From Prochlorococcus sp. AG-402-B05 (GTDB taxonomy: Bacteria > Cyanobacteriota > Cyanobacteriia > PCC-6307 > Cyanobiaceae), in the NCBI GenBank assembly GCA_003279635.1, contig QCHK01000002.1, forward strand, positions 82,848 through 146,847: DNA of 64,000 nt, given 5' to 3'. The notes under the pieces were generated by a model. That model ran no database searches and had not been told where the DNA came from. It saw only the letters and a list, made by a program, of their open reading frames with translations. The translations under genes were made by a program, and so were the position numbers. Below, piece after piece: positions 56,197-64,000 of this stretch (positions are counted from its first letter, which is position 1; every line of letters begins with the position of its first letter).

Positions 56197-57183
56197 TTAG
56201 TGTTTAGTTAAACCAGAATTATGTAAAACTTGACTTAGCGTTTTGGCATGACTTATACCCCCGAAGGTTTCAGGAGAAGTTACGGGCTCATGTATAAAGT
56301 GTTTTTGTCTAAGACTAAATCTATCCCAGTTTGTCATTTGAATTGGTAGTAATATAGTTAAAAGTTCAATAAGCCAAGTCAAAACAGGGATTTGAGGGAC
56401 CCTTCTCATTCCTTTCCATATTAGAAGCGTCTGAATTACTACATCAATACTTGTATAGGGTTGCCCTAAAACTAATTTTTTTATTTTAGTGGCAGAAAAA
56501 GGTTGTACAGGCTCGAAATCAGAGGTAGCTAGATGCCCGCAAATGAAAGCGATATCTGCTGCGTGAATAAAATGAAACCTGGAGGATAATTTTATCCATC
56601 TAGCTAGCCAGATCCATCTCAATGCATCTCTAAGTCCTTCGGTAAGATAACTGGTTGGAAATTTACTTTTACCGTCTAAACGTCCGCCAAAAACTAATGT
56701 TGGGAAAACAGCTATGATCTTCGTTGCAAGCTGATGAGATTCAAGCTCTCTGAGGCATTGTGCTTTTGTTTGTATGTACTCTGTTCCATAGGTAAAAGCT
56801 TCTGGTAACAAATTTAAGTTTCTGTCAAGAACACTTGCAGTTGAGAAATAAATAATTTGTTTGATATTGGAGGGATTTAGTAAATTGAGCAAATTTTTTA
56901 CTGCAACAATATTGACTTCTTTCGCCCTTTTAGGATCACCCCAAGCAGTCGCAGTATGAATAACTCTGTTGACTTCTGAAATTTCTTTTTTGAACTTATT
57001 TGATTCTCTCAAATCTCCGACTAAAATTTTAATCCTTGGGTTTTCTAAATTTATTGAAGTTATTTTTTTATGATCTCTAACCCATAAAAATAATTCTGCA
57101 GTTGAGTTTTCGATTAGCCAATTTGCTATGTATTGCCCAACACATCCACTTGCTCCAGTAATCAGAATTATTTCGTTTTTCAA
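56197..57183 (-). CDS. NAD-dependent epimerase/dehydratase-like protein (extended SDR)
   Basis: A 328-residue extended SDR. The cofactor motif is [39 protein letters not shown] and [12 protein letters not shown] follow, and the Tyr-x3-Lys equivalent is in [17 protein letters not shown]. The C-terminal third contains [20 protein letters not shown]. It may act on a sugar nucleotide, flavonoid-like or tetrapyrrole-linked substrate; nothing decides. The start overlaps the hemE stop by 4 nt, so the two genes are cotranslated. Confidence 0.85.
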   Translation of the reverse strand: MKNEIILITGASGCVGQYIANWLIENSTAELFLWVRDHKKITSINLENPRIKILVGDLRESNKFKKEISEVNRVIHTATAWGDPKRAKEVNIVAVKNLLNLLNPSNIKQIIYFSTASVLDRNLNLLPEAFTYGTEYIQTKAQCLRELESHQLATKIIAVFPTLVFGGRLDGKSKFPTSYLTEGLRDALRWIWLARWIKLSSRFHFIHAADIAFICGHLATSDFEPVQPFSATKIKKLVLGQPYTSIDVVIQTLLIWKGMRRVPQIPVLTWLIELLTILLPIQMTNWDRFSLRQKHFIHEPVTSPETFGGISHAKTLSQVLHNSGLTKH

Positions 57184-58238
57184 GATGAAACTTTTATGAG
57201 TTCATTCACATTTTTACCAGCCTCAAAAAATACTCTTGCATTTTCTTCTGGCGTCCCTGGAAGTATTCCATGACCAAGGTTAAGAATATGTTTTCTACCT
57301 TTCGCTTTTTTGACGACATCAACAATTCTTGATCTGATCGCATTAGGAGTACCAAACAAAAGTCCTGGATCAACATTTCCTTGGACTCCAACTGCTTGAG
57401 GCAGCCTTTTTAGTCCATCTGCCATGTCAACAGTCCAATCTAGAGAGACTATATCTACTCCGGTTTGTCCCATCCTTTCAAGAACTCCCGCACTACCTGA
57501 GATATATAAAATCATAGGTGTATCTGGATGTTTAGCTTTTACTAAATTGACTACTTTTTGTTGATAAGGCGCAGCAAACTCGTCATAGTCTTGTGGACTT
57601 AATTGTCCTGCCCATGAATCAAACATTTGAACTACTTGGGCCCCAGATTGAATTTGATAGGACAAATAGTTTGCAATTGATTCTGCAAAGTGATTTAAAA
57701 GTTGATGCAGTAGTTCTGGCTCTTGGAATGCCATCGCCTTTATAACTGCATAATTTTTGCTGCTTTTTCCCTCTACAACATATGCAGCAAGAGTCCAAGG
57801 AGCTCCTACGAACCCAAGAACTGCAGCCTTGTTCCCAACGCTTTCCCTTAGCCTTCCAAGAACTTCCCCAACAAAAGACATGCTTTCTTCTGGTTGAAGG
57901 GGTTTAAGGTCTTTAACCTGTTTGAGGCTTCTTATTGGGTTATTTATTAAGGGTCCTTTGCTTTCAACGATGTCAAAGTTAATTCCCATCCCTGGAAGAG
58001 GAGTCAAGATGTCTGAAAAAAGTATCACTCCATCTGGTTGAAAAGCTGTAAAAGGTTGCATTGAAATTTCATATGAAAGATCGGGATTTTCGGATCTTTC
58101 CCTGAAGCTTGGATGATTATCACGTAGGTCGCGATATACCTTCATGTATCTCCCCGCTTGTCTCATCATCCAAACTGGGGGCCTTTCAACATTTTCTCCA
58201 CGAGCTGCACGGAGTAGTAAAGGAGTAGTTTCGTTCAT
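57180..58238 (-). CDS. hemE: uroporphyrinogen decarboxylase
   Basis: Converts uroporphyrinogen III to coproporphyrinogen III on the common haem/chlorophyll route. It has 352 residues and no cofactor. Signature motifs: [14 protein letters not shown] (substrate-binding Arg pair), [13 protein letters not shown] with the catalytic Asp region, [43 protein letters not shown] and [16 protein letters not shown] Shine-Dalgarno (AAAGGA) precedes the ATG. It leads a two-gene unit with the following SDR-like gene. Confidence 0.97.
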   Translation of the reverse strand: MNETTPLLLRAARGENVERPPVWMMRQAGRYMKVYRDLRDNHPSFRERSENPDLSYEISMQPFTAFQPDGVILFSDILTPLPGMGINFDIVESKGPLINNPIRSLKQVKDLKPLQPEESMSFVGEVLGRLRESVGNKAAVLGFVGAPWTLAAYVVEGKSSKNYAVIKAMAFQEPELLHQLLNHFAESIANYLSYQIQSGAQVVQMFDSWAGQLSPQDYDEFAAPYQQKVVNLVKAKHPDTPMILYISGSAGVLERMGQTGVDIVSLDWTVDMADGLKRLPQAVGVQGNVDPGLLFGTPNAIRSRIVDVVKKAKGRKHILNLGHGILPGTPEENARVFFEAGKNVNELIKVSS

Positions 58239-58399
58239 TATTTTGTCCTTTTATTCGAAAAACTTACATGAAGCAGTAAATTGAAAATCATGAAATACGT
58301 TCTCTGCAAAAGTTCGACATACCTTTTGAATTTTTACATCTAGACGACAGTTGAAATTAGGTTTTAAGTCAAGGTTGAAACATTTCTATTCGAGGAAGC

Positions 58400-60667
58400 T
58401 TAATTCTTCTTGGATTTATGCTTTAGAACCAGAACGCTAAGAGGAGGAAGGCAAAGATCTATAGAATTTTCATAGCCATGTATGTTGTATAGATCTGTTG
58501 ATTTCCCTCCCATATTACCTAGGTTTGAACCTCCATATTGACTCGCATCTGTATTGAAAATTTCTTCATAGAATCCGTCAACAGGCACACCTATTCTGTA
58601 ATTAGAGTGATTTTGAGGTGTGAAGTTTGCCACTATTACTAGCCATTCTCCATCAGTTTTTTCTCTTCTCATGAAACTGATTACTGAATTTTTATTATCA
58701 TCGCAATCAATCCACTGGAATCCGTATTCGTCAAAATCATTTCTCCATAAAGCAGGTTCTCTTTTATATAAATTATTCAAATCATCTACTAATTTCTGTA
58801 TTCCTTTGTGAGGTTCATAATTTAGAAGATCCCATTGTAAATCATCCCAAACATTCCATTCTTGGCGCTGCCCAAATTCCATTCCCATAAATATTGTTTT
58901 TTTACCTGGATGTGTCCACATATATGCAAGTAAGGCTCGTGTATTAGCGTACTTCTGCCAGTCATCGCCAGGCATTTTGTGTAAGAGATGACTTTTCCCG
59001 TGAACAACTTCATCGTGGCTTAAAGCAAGCATAAAGTTTTCAGTAAAGTTATAACAAATGGAGAAAGTAATGTTGTTTTGATTGAATTGTCTAAACCATG
59101 GGTCAATTTCAAAATAATCGAGCATATCGTGCATCCAACCCATGTTCCATTTTAGATTGAAACCGAGTCCATCCATGTCAGTTGGTTTGGTTACACCAGT
59201 CCATGTCGTTGATTCTTCTGCAATAGAAAGTGCACCTGGAAAATGTTGAAAAAGAACGTGATTAGCCTGTTGTAGAAATCTGACTGCTTCAAAATTTTCA
59301 TTCCCTCCATCCTCATTAGGTATCCATTCACCCTCTGGACGAAGATAGTCTTTGTAAAGCATTGAGGCAACTGCATCAACACGTATGCCATCTATATGAA
59401 ATTGATCAAACCAGAAAATTAGATTTGCAACTAGAAAATTACGAACTTCATTTCGACTGTAATTGAAAATTAATGTTCCCCATTCTTTATGCTCTCCAAC
59501 TCTGGGATCAGAATGCTCGTATAGATGGCTGCCATCAAAATAAGCTAGTCCATGCTGATCTTTAGGGAAGTGGCCTGGGACCCAGTCGAGAATGATTCCT
59601 ATTCCTTCTTTATGACATGAATCAACGAAGGCACGAAACTCATCTGGTGATCCAAATCTACTCGTAGGCGCATACCAACCTGTAACTTGATACCCCCACG
59701 ACCCATCAAAAGGGTGCTCTGAAATTGGCATAAGCTCGATATGAGTGAAGCCTCTTTCTTTGACATAGGGAATGACCTTATTTGCCAGTTCTTTATATGT
59801 AAGCAATCTTGAGCCAGGCTTCATATCTGCAGCTGGAACTGGGGCTCTATGCTCTCCGTTTGAGTTGATAAATGGATCGTCCGAGGAAGCATGCATCCAG
59901 CTTCCTAAATGCATTTCATAAACCGAAATTGGTTGCTCTAAAGGATCTCTATTGTCACGATTGGATATCCAAGACTGATCATTCCATTGAAATGAATCGA
60001 TTTTTGATATGACTGAGCTTTTTGCTGGTCTTACTTCATGTTGAAAACCATAAGGGTCGGCTTTCTCGTAGCAATGTCCTTTTTCAGTCCTGATTTCATA
60101 TTTGTATAAATCTCCCTCACGTAGACCAGGTATGAATAGTTCCCAAATTCCTCCTAGACGTTTTTGCATTGGGTGATGGCGCCCATCCCATGAATTGAGA
60201 TCACCAATAACGGAAACACTCTTTGCATGAGGCGCCCATAAGCAAAACATAACTCCTTGCTTTTTATTTATTTCAGTGAGGTGAGCACCCATTTTTCGCC
60301 ATATGTGATGGTGATTTCCCTCCGCGAAAAGATGTCTATCAATTTCACCCATCCACTCTTTTCGGAAACTCCAAGGATCATGTTGAACATGTTCAATTCC
60401 TCCTCTATTTACTTTTATTTGATAGTCATTACCTGGATCTTTTTCTAAAACCCCCTCAAATATCCATTCATGATTGGGATTTTGTAGCTTAATTTTAGTT
60501 TGTTGTGTTATCAGTTCAACTTCACTTGCCTCAGGCATCCATATTCGAATTATCCATTTATCTTTAAATGGTTGAGGACCAAGAATTGAAAATGGACTTT
60601 CATGTTTGCATTCAGAAAGTCTTTGTCCGTCGTCTTTCAAAGAATCTAATAGGATAGAGACGGTCAT
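58400..60667 (-). CDS. glgB: 1,4-alpha-glucan branching enzyme
   Basis: GH13 enzyme that makes alpha-1,6 branches in glycogen. It has 755 residues with the long N-terminal beta domain and CBM48 ([21 protein letters not shown], about 140-220), then the TIM barrel with [20 protein letters not shown], the nucleophile Asp in [17 protein letters not shown], the acid/base Glu in [24 protein letters not shown], and the C-terminal all-beta domain. Glycogen is the daytime carbon store. The start ATG is at 60667, followed upstream by a short hairpin-forming leader. Confidence 0.97.
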   Translation of the reverse strand: MTVSILLDSLKDDGQRLSECKHESPFSILGPQPFKDKWIIRIWMPEASEVELITQQTKIKLQNPNHEWIFEGVLEKDPGNDYQIKVNRGGIEHVQHDPWSFRKEWMGEIDRHLFAEGNHHHIWRKMGAHLTEINKKQGVMFCLWAPHAKSVSVIGDLNSWDGRHHPMQKRLGGIWELFIPGLREGDLYKYEIRTEKGHCYEKADPYGFQHEVRPAKSSVISKIDSFQWNDQSWISNRDNRDPLEQPISVYEMHLGSWMHASSDDPFINSNGEHRAPVPAADMKPGSRLLTYKELANKVIPYVKERGFTHIELMPISEHPFDGSWGYQVTGWYAPTSRFGSPDEFRAFVDSCHKEGIGIILDWVPGHFPKDQHGLAYFDGSHLYEHSDPRVGEHKEWGTLIFNYSRNEVRNFLVANLIFWFDQFHIDGIRVDAVASMLYKDYLRPEGEWIPNEDGGNENFEAVRFLQQANHVLFQHFPGALSIAEESTTWTGVTKPTDMDGLGFNLKWNMGWMHDMLDYFEIDPWFRQFNQNNITFSICYNFTENFMLALSHDEVVHGKSHLLHKMPGDDWQKYANTRALLAYMWTHPGKKTIFMGMEFGQRQEWNVWDDLQWDLLNYEPHKGIQKLVDDLNNLYKREPALWRNDFDEYGFQWIDCDDNKNSVISFMRREKTDGEWLVIVANFTPQNHSNYRIGVPVDGFYEEIFNTDASQYGGSNLGNMGGKSTDLYNIHGYENSIDLCLPPLSVLVLKHKSKKN

Positions 60668-60723
60668 GACTTATAGCTTAAATAGCTAGTAAGTTTAATC
60701 CTCTACAAGTAAATATTGAACCC

Positions 60724-62301
60724 CTAAGAGGAAATAAGTGATTCAAATTTAAGTTTTGAATTTAAAAGTAAGAGTGAAATTGTTGTCACAAGGCAGTTAG
60801 GGCTAGGTCCTTCGCACAAATATTTACTCTGACCAGGATTTATTCCAATTGCTGGCCATCCAGATCCTGAAATTGAAATTCTTAAACGATCCCCTTTTTT
60901 AAATGTGGCGAGAATAGGTTGAAGTCTGATTTCTCTAGCACTTGTTATACCTTTATCACAATTAGCAATTCTGAGTACACCCGTCGAAAGTTGAGTAACA
61001 GTATTCTCAACCGCTTTAGGAATTATTGATAATGCAACAAACAAATCAAAACATTCCCTGTCACACTTAGTTTCTAAAAAAAGAGTTGGAATACCCTCCA
61101 GCCTAAGATCTTTTAAAATAGGGTCTGATGTAAATACTGCGACATCCGGTCGAATATCAAGCTTATATCTGTTTGCTTCACCAGTGGTATCACTCAGATG
61201 TCCTCCGATGGAAGGTATTGGTCTCCATGGGTCGTGAACTAAATTCACCTCACTATCTGCTTCAAAATCAGAATTCGGAGCTAGGGATCCTTCAAGATGA
61301 TTTATTGAGGCTAAACCTTCGCTTCGAAGACTCCATGTAGGAGTTTTATTTTGAACCGAAAGCTCCCAACTCTTAGTAGTTAGATTCCATAGATTGATTT
61401 GAGGGAAATGAATCTCTTTGTTTTTTTCTTTTAAATGAGAATCAAAAAAATCTAACTGAGTTCGTTGTGCACCTTCCCACCATTGTAGATGAGTAGCAGG
61501 ACCAATTAGTAATTTGGGATTGCCTCCTGCCTTTTTAGCTTTCTCGAAAATATCTAAAATTCCTTTCAAATGAGGATCCCACCAACCCCCAATTAGAAGC
61601 AAAGGTTTTTTTAACCAGCTAATTAGTGGCTCGTGGGTTTTCCATTGAGGAGTTTTGCTTGACGAAAGATTTAGCCATTTATATGCCATCCCTTCTGGGT
61701 CGTACTTTTTAAGTAAATCATGACCGTTGTAAAAATATTTTTTCGATTCAAGATTTTCACGGATTTCATGCCAAGCTTTCCAATTCTTTTTTCTTTGTGC
61801 TTTTTGGGCGGCTAATTGCAAACCCCATCCAATTCCCAAGTGCCACCAAAACGCTCCTCCTTCACAACTCCAATGTTCATCTTCCGAAAGGCCTGTCATT
61901 GCAGGAATAATGCAATCAGGTGGGGGAGTACCTTCCTCCGCAATGAGCTGTGTTAATCCTTGATATGAAAAACCGTATGTGCCTAGTAGACCATTGCATT
62001 CAGGTAAGGATCGGACCCAATTATGAGTTTGACTAGTATCTGAAGCTTCTTGATTGAAACCTGAAAATTCCCCTCCAGACCCACCTTGACCCCGAACATC
62101 TTGTATGACAACTAGATAGCCCTTACTAGCCCACCAAGATGGATGGGCATAAGTAATTGTAGAAGCAATTTCTCTTCCATATGGCTGGCGCATAAGTAAG
62201 ACTGGCCATGGGCCATTACCCTGAGGCGACCAGATTCGAGATTTGAGTACTGTTCCGTCTCTAAGTTTTAAGTCTTCGTCCCTGTATCTTATTGAATTCA
62301 T
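60724..62301 (-). CDS. CocE/NonD-family hydrolase (X-Pro dipeptidyl-peptidase S15 type)
   Basis: A 525-residue alpha/beta hydrolase. The N-terminal catalytic domain has MRQPYGREIA, VVIQDVRGQGGSGGEF, and the serine nucleophile elbow GTYGFSYQGLTQL. The acid and base are likely in LLIGGWWDPHLKG and IGPATHLQWWEG. A C-terminal jelly-roll domain (about 350-525; FETKCDREC, GDRLRISISGSGWP) completes the CocE architecture. Family members cleave esters, amides or X-Pro peptides. No signal peptide is seen, so it is probably cytoplasmic. It is a likely cotranscript with the small genes upstream. Confidence 0.88.
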   Translation of the reverse strand: MNSIRYRDEDLKLRDGTVLKSRIWSPQGNGPWPVLLMRQPYGREIASTITYAHPSWWASKGYLVVIQDVRGQGGSGGEFSGFNQEASDTSQTHNWVRSLPECNGLLGTYGFSYQGLTQLIAEEGTPPPDCIIPAMTGLSEDEHWSCEGGAFWWHLGIGWGLQLAAQKAQRKKNWKAWHEIRENLESKKYFYNGHDLLKKYDPEGMAYKWLNLSSSKTPQWKTHEPLISWLKKPLLLIGGWWDPHLKGILDIFEKAKKAGGNPKLLIGPATHLQWWEGAQRTQLDFFDSHLKEKNKEIHFPQINLWNLTTKSWELSVQNKTPTWSLRSEGLASINHLEGSLAPNSDFEADSEVNLVHDPWRPIPSIGGHLSDTTGEANRYKLDIRPDVAVFTSDPILKDLRLEGIPTLFLETKCDRECFDLFVALSIIPKAVENTVTQLSTGVLRIANCDKGITSAREIRLQPILATFKKGDRLRISISGSGWPAIGINPGQSKYLCEGPSPNCLVTTISLLLLNSKLKFESLISS

Positions 62302-62308
62302 TATCTCT

Positions 62309-62578
62309 TTAAAAAGTCTCTGGGCAATAAAGACCTCTTACGTACATAGAAAGGATCTCAGCATCTCCTTCGCTTATATTTTTTTGAATTGAGATTTTTT
62401 GAATAGATTGTTGTGAACCGGCTGAAATGTTTTCTTTATTTAATTCTATAAAGCTTTCACAAATAGACTTCGCTTCGTCAGGATTCCTTTTTACACCTTC
62501 AAGAAGTCTTGACTGAGCCACTACACCTTGAATGATTCCAAATGATGTAAATATTAAAGTGATTAGTAAACCATTCAT
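62309..62578 (-). CDS. small exported hypothetical protein
   Basis: An 89-residue protein not recognised as a known family. Residues 1-21 form a signal peptide (LLITLIFTSFGIIQGVVAQ, cleavage after VAQ or nearby). The mature part is about 65 residues, charged, with two cysteines (in AKSICESF and RGLYCPETF) that could form a disulfide in the periplasm or lumen. It lies 7 nt before the CocE-like gene on the same strand. Confidence 0.7.
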   Translation of the reverse strand: MNGLLITLIFTSFGIIQGVVAQSRLLEGVKRNPDEAKSICESFIELNKENISAGSQQSIQKISIQKNISEGDAEILSMYVRGLYCPETF

Positions 62579-62625
62579 TTCATTTAGTTTACCAAGTTTC
62601 TATTGAATTAATTATATTCTATTAC

Positions 62626-63042
62626 CTAATGGTACTTAGGTACATCAAATAAAGTATTTTTTGCTTTTTCTATTAAAAAATGTGCTTTCTTTAGATCTAT
62701 TATTGGAATTCTCCCTGTTCGAAGAGTTCTTTCAAAGCGCCCAGTCTTTTGAACTAGCTCTTGAGGAGTAAGTCGTGAAATGGCCTTATTAGAAGCTAGC
62801 CCTGAGTGCATCAATAAGGCAGCTTCGTTTAGTTGAATATCTAAAGTACATATAAAATATGCTATGCATTTAAGTCTTTTTAGATTGCGAAAACTTCCCA
62901 GACTTCCATAGATTAGATGATTTATTTCTTCATCACTAATAGATAATAAAGAATCCCATGTTTTTATATTATTTGATATGAGTATTTTTTCTTCTTGATA
63001 AAAGTTTTTAGGAAGATCTTTCAATAATGACTTATTATTCAT
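62626..63042 (-). CDS. DUF4332-like helical protein
   Basis: A 138-residue all-helical protein with repeated helix-hairpin-helix-like units (LISNNIKTWDSLLSISDEEI, SNKAISRLTPQELVQKTGRFE, and a final helix with FLIEKAKNTL). This pattern fits DUF4332, a cyanobacterial family proposed to bind DNA or protein. Its function is unknown. The 5' end overlaps the ycf51 gene by 8 nt, so it is translated in the same unit. Confidence 0.7.
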   Translation of the reverse strand: MNNKSLLKDLPKNFYQEEKILISNNIKTWDSLLSISDEEINHLIYGSLGSFRNLKRLKCIAYFICTLDIQLNEAALLMHSGLASNKAISRLTPQELVQKTGRFERTLRTGRIPIIDLKKAHFLIEKAKNTLFDVPKYH

Positions 63043-63574
63043 CAGTCTCTAATGAGGTAATTTTTTCAATATCAGCATCATTTGATAAATATTCACTTGC
63101 ATAATAATTTCTGTCTGGTAATTCTATTATTTTTGATTCTTTTAAATCATTTATTAATTCACCTAGAATAATTGGTTTACTTATTCCATCACCAGCGGAT
63201 TCTATTTTCCTGAGCCTGACTTTGACCTGAGCGCCATTTCTTCCTCCCCCTTTCAAATTCCCGGCTATTTGTAACAATGTTGGTTTTATTGCTTCTTCAG
63301 GGAAATCATTAGATGCTTGTGCAACAACTAAATCAAATCCATTGTCATAAACAATAGGAGCATATTTGTAGCCCTCAACATTAAATGGAGGAGTATAACT
63401 TTGCTCAAAGGCCCAGCAACTAGCAGATAGTAAAAGTGTGAAAATTGTTGTCCCAGTTAGTCGGAATTTAATTCCCCAGTTAAATAAATAAGCCAAAATA
63501 GTCAAGACGCCGAGTCCTGAACCTCCCCAGGCTAGCCATTTCGTGACATCTTGGATAACTTCACTCATAGACAT
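63035..63574 (-). CDS. ycf51: Ycf51-family membrane protein
   Basis: A 179-residue protein of the Ycf51 family, found in cyanobacteria and some red-lineage plastids, role unknown. The N-terminus is MSEVIQDVTKWLAWGGSG followed by a membrane helix (GVLTILAYLFNWGIKFRLTG) and a second (TIFTLLLSASCWAF). The C-terminal domain begins around residue 65 (APIVYDNGFDLVVAQA) and is probably lumenal or cytoplasmic beta-rich. It is divergent from the tamB-like gene across 67 nt and leads a minus-strand unit ycf51-DUF4332-exported protein-CocE. Confidence 0.85.
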   Translation of the reverse strand: MSMSEVIQDVTKWLAWGGSGLGVLTILAYLFNWGIKFRLTGTTIFTLLLSASCWAFEQSYTPPFNVEGYKYAPIVYDNGFDLVVAQASNDFPEEAIKPTLLQIAGNLKGGGRNGAQVKVRLRKIESAGDGISKPIILGELINDLKESKIIELPDRNYYASEYLSNDADIEKITSLETDE

Positions 63575-63641
63575 AGGCTGGTTTCTCCTGAATTGATTCT
63601 TTATAGTTTGTTAGCTCCCCCAAGTTTGAGAATAATGTTTC

Positions 63642-64000
63642 ATGGGAGATGAGTGGAGTTCTAAAAGATTAAAGCGTTGGGGACTTGCTGGAACCTTTGC
63701 TGCGTTGGGGGGTGTTTTGATTTGGAGTGGCGCAGACCTACTAGTAGATAGAACTATAGGCCGTTTTTCTCCACAAATGGAAAAAACATTATCTAATTCA
63801 TTAGGTCATCCTTTAAAAATAGGTTCATACAGGGGGCTTAGACCATGGGGGGTTGAGCTGGGACCAACAAGGCTCCTTCCAGGTATTAAAGATTCGTCTT
63901 CAGTTAATATTTCAAATTTAACAATTAAATTTGCTCCTTTTGCCAGTTTATTGAATTGGAAACCAGTCGCAATATTTAATCCAAAAGGAACAGAAATCAT
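63642..64000 (+). CDS. TamB-like translocation/assembly protein, 3' end cut by window edge
   Basis: An open frame from the ATG at 63642 runs to the right edge with no stop (119 codons). The N-terminus has a basic start (SKRLKRWG), a signal-anchor helix (LAGTFAALGGVLIWSGADLL) and then the typical TamB opening: SLGHPLKIGSYRGLRPWGVELGP and a beta-repeat segment (VNISNLTIKFAPFASLL). TamB/TIC236 proteins are very long periplasmic beta-helices that span to the outer membrane and assist lipid or protein transport. Most of the gene lies beyond this window. An open frame on the opposite strand here is its mirror. Confidence 0.85.
   Translation, partial: MGDEWSSKRLKRWGLAGTFAALGGVLIWSGADLLVDRTIGRFSPQMEKTLSNSLGHPLKIGSYRGLRPWGVELGPTRLLPGIKDSSSVNISNLTIKFAPFASLLNWKPVAIFNPKGTEI

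Overview
The window is a contiguous piece of the chromosome of a marine picocyanobacterium, almost certainly Prochlorococcus and most likely a low-light-adapted lineage. The base composition is AT-rich and genes are tightly packed, often overlapping by 4 nt. An alpha-carboxysome operon with form IA RuBisCO lies beside both protochlorophyllide reductases, and the ado/aar alkane pair, a ferrochelatase with a chlorophyll-binding tail, Ycf51, NdhL, plastocyanin and Tab2 are also present. The extra N-terminally extended shell protein (CsoS1E-like) is, as far as I know, a feature of marine Synechococcus and low-light Prochlorococcus. The exact clade cannot be fixed from sequence reading alone.

Layout. 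1-12.1 kb: housekeeping and tetrapyrrole genes: tal (cut by the left edge), a geranylgeranyl-reductase-like flavoprotein, frr, pyrH, cobO, a tyrosine recombinase, hemH, ilvB, tab2, an S1-domain protein and a creatininase. 12.1-15.8 kb: fatty-acid-linked cluster ado-aar-accA-SDR. 15.8-18.5 kb: trpF, a site-2-type protease and a lipoate ligase. 18.7-24.3 kb: chlorophyll block, with por convergent to chlL and chlL divergent from chlNB. 24.7-34.5 kb: carboxysome block csoS1D, (rdgB on the other strand), csoS1-rbcL-rbcS-csoS2-csoSCA-csoS4A-csoS4B-csoS1E-acRAF. 34.5-46.9 kb: ridA, gloB, hisG, an ABC exporter, GNAT, two overlapping glycosyltransferase-like genes, dnaA, GST, gor, a cation exchanger and pyrC. 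47-52.8 kb: tRNA-Leu(UAA), a structured element, ndhL-DUF3007-trpA, a small c-type cytochrome, a group 2 sigma factor operon, hisIE and an unusual PTPS-like protein. 52.8-64 kb: clpB, petE, hemE, glgB, a CocE-like hydrolase, ycf51, and the 5' end of a tamB-like gene cut by the right edge.

How it works together. The central 15 kb couples chlorophyll synthesis (light-dependent POR plus dark-operative ChlLNB) to CO2 fixation. CsoS1, CsoS1D and CsoS1E form the shell facets, CsoS4A/B close the vertices, CsoS2 recruits RuBisCO and holds the shell, CsoSCA supplies CO2, and acRAF assists RuBisCO assembly. Hairpins in the csoS1-rbcL, rbcL-rbcS and rbcS-csoS2 spacers suggest that the very different protein amounts needed from one operon are partly set at RNA level.

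I found no CRISPR array, insertion sequence, prophage or obvious genomic island. The best candidates for undescribed biology are small: regulatory palindromes and repeats around chlL/chlN, csoS1 and pyrC; a structured element directly before ndhL; a sigma-factor operon with a coupled HTH-like gene; a PTPS-like protein with a substituted zinc ligand; a creatininase that probably starts at a non-canonical codon; and a terminator embedded in a convergent coding region.
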